DNA from: Adineta steineri
Taxonomy: Eukaryota; Rotifera; Eurotatoria; Adinetida; Adinetidae
Length of the DNA stretch: 64,000 nucleotides
Reading direction: 5' to 3'
NCBI GenBank assembly: GCA_905250115.1
Contig: CAJNOI010000010.1
Span: 758,301-822,300, forward strand
The notes below the pieces were generated by a model. It was not told the origin of the DNA, searched no databases, and was given only the letters and a program-made list of their open reading frames with translations. Both the position numbers and the translations under genes were made by a program. This document shows positions 62,178-64,000 of this stretch, in pieces (positions within the stretch are counted from its first letter, which is position 1; each line of letters opens with the position of its first letter).

Positions 62178-64000
62178 ATGAGTGGAAACGAGTATGATAG
62201 TGATGCAGTCGGTATGTTCGAATTAATTTCTGTTGTATAATAATAAATGTATATATTTCCTAAATAGATGATGATTGTTTTGACACATATTATGATGATA
62301 CAGATCCATTTCAAGATGATAATAATAATAATTATACAACTAATGTGAATAGCAATGATCCTGAACAGTTTGAATATACTGTAAGCCCATTAAAAGAAGT
62401 TCAAGCACGTTTTGAACCAACAGTATTTTCAAATTCATATATTCATACATCATCATCTTCAGCCACATGTTCTATATGTTTTAAAACTCAAACTAATTTT
62501 CAATCATTAATATGTAGACATGCTTTTTGTCATGATTGTTGGACACAATATGTTGATACAAAATTTCAATCTCATCATTGTTTAAGTATGACTCCATTGT
62601 TGTTGTTGTTGTTGTTCAAAATTTTCATATTTATAATTATAGATATAGAATGCATGAAATGCGATGTTCGAATACCACAAAAGTAATTTGAATTAAATTT
62701 TATTAATTTTTTCTAAAAAATATTTTTTTTTAGTTTTATTCTTGAACATATATCGTCAGATAATTCTAAACAATTGTATAAAAAATTAGTTATCAAATCA
62801 ATAATTCAAGTAAAAAAAACTACATTTTTAAACGAAATATTTCTATTCACAAGCGATATTTTAGAATAATCCACAAATGACATTATGCCCGGGCTCGTGT
62901 GATCGAGTCTTTGAGGCAATTAATAAATCTATACCAGGCAAAGTTGAATGCGAATTATGTCGTTTAAAATTTTGGTAAAAGAACTTGATGATTTTGAATT
63001 TCTTTTTTTTTTAAATAATTTTTCTATAGTTTTCAATGCACATTAAATTATCATGCACCTGCCAGTTGTGATATCATGAGAAATTGGTTAAACAAATGCC
63101 GAGATGTTCGTATAGAATACTATTATAAAATGATTTTTAATTTATATGTATATATAGGATTCTGAAACAGCGAATTATATATCAGCAAATACAAAAGATT
63201 GTCCAAAATGCAAAGTCTGTATTGAAAAGAATGGAGGTAAATCTTTCTTTATTCATTTATTTAAAAAATTAATTTTTCGTAATATTTAGGTTGTAATCAT
63301 ATGGTGAGTAGAAAATGATTTAAATTGACATTACATTAATATATTTTTAGTCGTGTTTTTCATGTAATCATCATTTTTGTTGGATGTGTCTTGGAGGTAA
63401 GAAGTGCATATGATCGGAACGAGAAAAAAAATAGATGATTTTTTGTAATTAGATTGGAAAACTCATGAGAATAATTATTATGAATGTTCGAAATATCGTG
63501 GCCAACCACAATCACAATTAGAAACGAAACAAAGTCGAGCACGGGAAGCATTGAAAAAATATTTACATTATTTTGAAAGAGTAATAGGAAAAAAAAGATA
63601 TTTATTTGTTCTTTAATATATATTTCTAGTGGGATAATCATCAGAGAAGTTTGAAACTTGAAGAACAAACAAGAGCAAAATTAGTAGAAAAAATTGAACA
63701 GAATATTAATGCACAAAATGGAACCTATATCGATTGGCAATATTTAGAAAAAGCAGCTGATTCATTAGCAAAAGTAAGTTTTTACAAATTAGAAAAAACG
63801 AATAATATCTATTGTATTTTTTCTAGGCTCGATATACTCTCATGTACACTTATCCTTATGCTTACTATCAAGAAGATACTGTTGATCGTAGTCTTGTAAG
63901 TTTATAATAATAATCATCTAGATAAATTTTTCAAATAATATTATATCATTTAGTTTGAAAATATTCAAGCACAGCTTGAAGTTGAAATTGAAAATTTGTC
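62178..64000 (+). CDS. ARIH2: ARIH2-type RBR E3 ubiquitin ligase, 5' part
   Basis: Ariadne ligases receive ubiquitin from an E2 on RING1, pass it to a cysteine in RING2 (Rcat) and work with neddylated cullins. Thirteen exons are visible (62178-62211, 62268-62585, 62643-62682, 62734-62809, 62865-62974, 63030-63105, 63158-63236, 63290-63303, 63351-63396, 63453-63580, 63630-63773, 63827-63895, 63954 onward), about 393 residues; the gene continues past the right edge. The N-terminus is acidic ([18 protein letters not shown]). RING1 begins [20 protein letters not shown]; the IBR ends near [15 protein letters not shown]2 has [17 protein letters not shown] with the catalytic Cys in GGCNHM. Ariadne-domain lines [31 protein letters not shown] and YTYPYAYY followed by [11 protein letters not shown] point to ARIH2 rather than ARIH1. 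Exon 8 is only 14 nt. One donor (GTTCGT at 63106) is weak. Confidence 0.95.

Overview
The window reads as nuclear DNA of a small, AT-rich metazoan, most likely a bdelloid rotifer (inference). The reasons are standard-code genes interrupted by many GT-AG introns of about 45-65 nt, clear animal genes (nkx6, nicastrin, TMEM216, WDR47, XPR1, PIGU, ARIH2), F-box/LRR and orphan-GPCR genes of the kind expanded in bdelloids, one gene whose main domain looks bacterial, and splice-acceptor-like sequences just upstream of many start codons, as expected with spliced-leader trans-splicing. All gene models were spliced by eye; where exon phases were followed through they close without frame errors.

Layout. 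1-3416 (-): X+,K+-ATPase alpha subunit, running off the left edge. 3901-6387 (-): a 704-residue protein with a TH1-like domain and a membrane tail. 7439-9204 (-): a membrane-anchored propeller-like protein, candidate horizontal transfer. 10993-13238 (+): F-box protein. 13239-15512: a repeat cluster with hairpin units, coding relics and a GC-rich inverted-repeat element. 15513-17662 (-): nicastrin. 19639-20136 (+): TMEM216-like ciliary protein. About 20985-21310: a decayed coding relic. 21419-23663 (-): F-box/LRR gene in which every leucine-rich repeat is one exon. 24334-25287 (-): rhodopsin-like GPCR. 26679-28967 (-): nkx6 homeobox gene with a 17-nt micro-exon. 30237-31090 (-): theta-like glutathione transferase. 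31174-31398 (+): small membrane protein. 31710-35490 (-): WDR47. 36649-40434 and 42982-47658 (-): tandem, strongly diverged cullin-1-like genes. 49746-52785 (+): XPR1. 53050-55543 (+): PIGU. 55710-57071 (-): unknown single-pass membrane protein. 57315-57823 (-): sulfiredoxin. 58169 to about 61741 (+): long coiled-coil protein. 62178 to beyond 64000 (+): ARIH2-type RBR ubiquitin ligase, open at the right edge.

There is no single pathway here; it is an ordinary mixed animal gene neighbourhood. A ubiquitin theme recurs, however: two cullins, two F-box proteins, and ARIH2, whose family is known to work with neddylated cullins. The best leads are: the 11 perfect 84-nt LRR exons with a strict two-repeat alternation; two micro-exons that carry the key residues of their proteins (homeodomain 47-51, and the ARIH2 catalytic cysteine); the bacterial-looking propeller fused to a eukaryotic-style membrane anchor; an ATPase that pairs a proton-pump lysine with a sodium-pump M6; a cullin pair in which only one copy keeps the Skp1-contact motif; and the widespread start-proximal splice acceptors.
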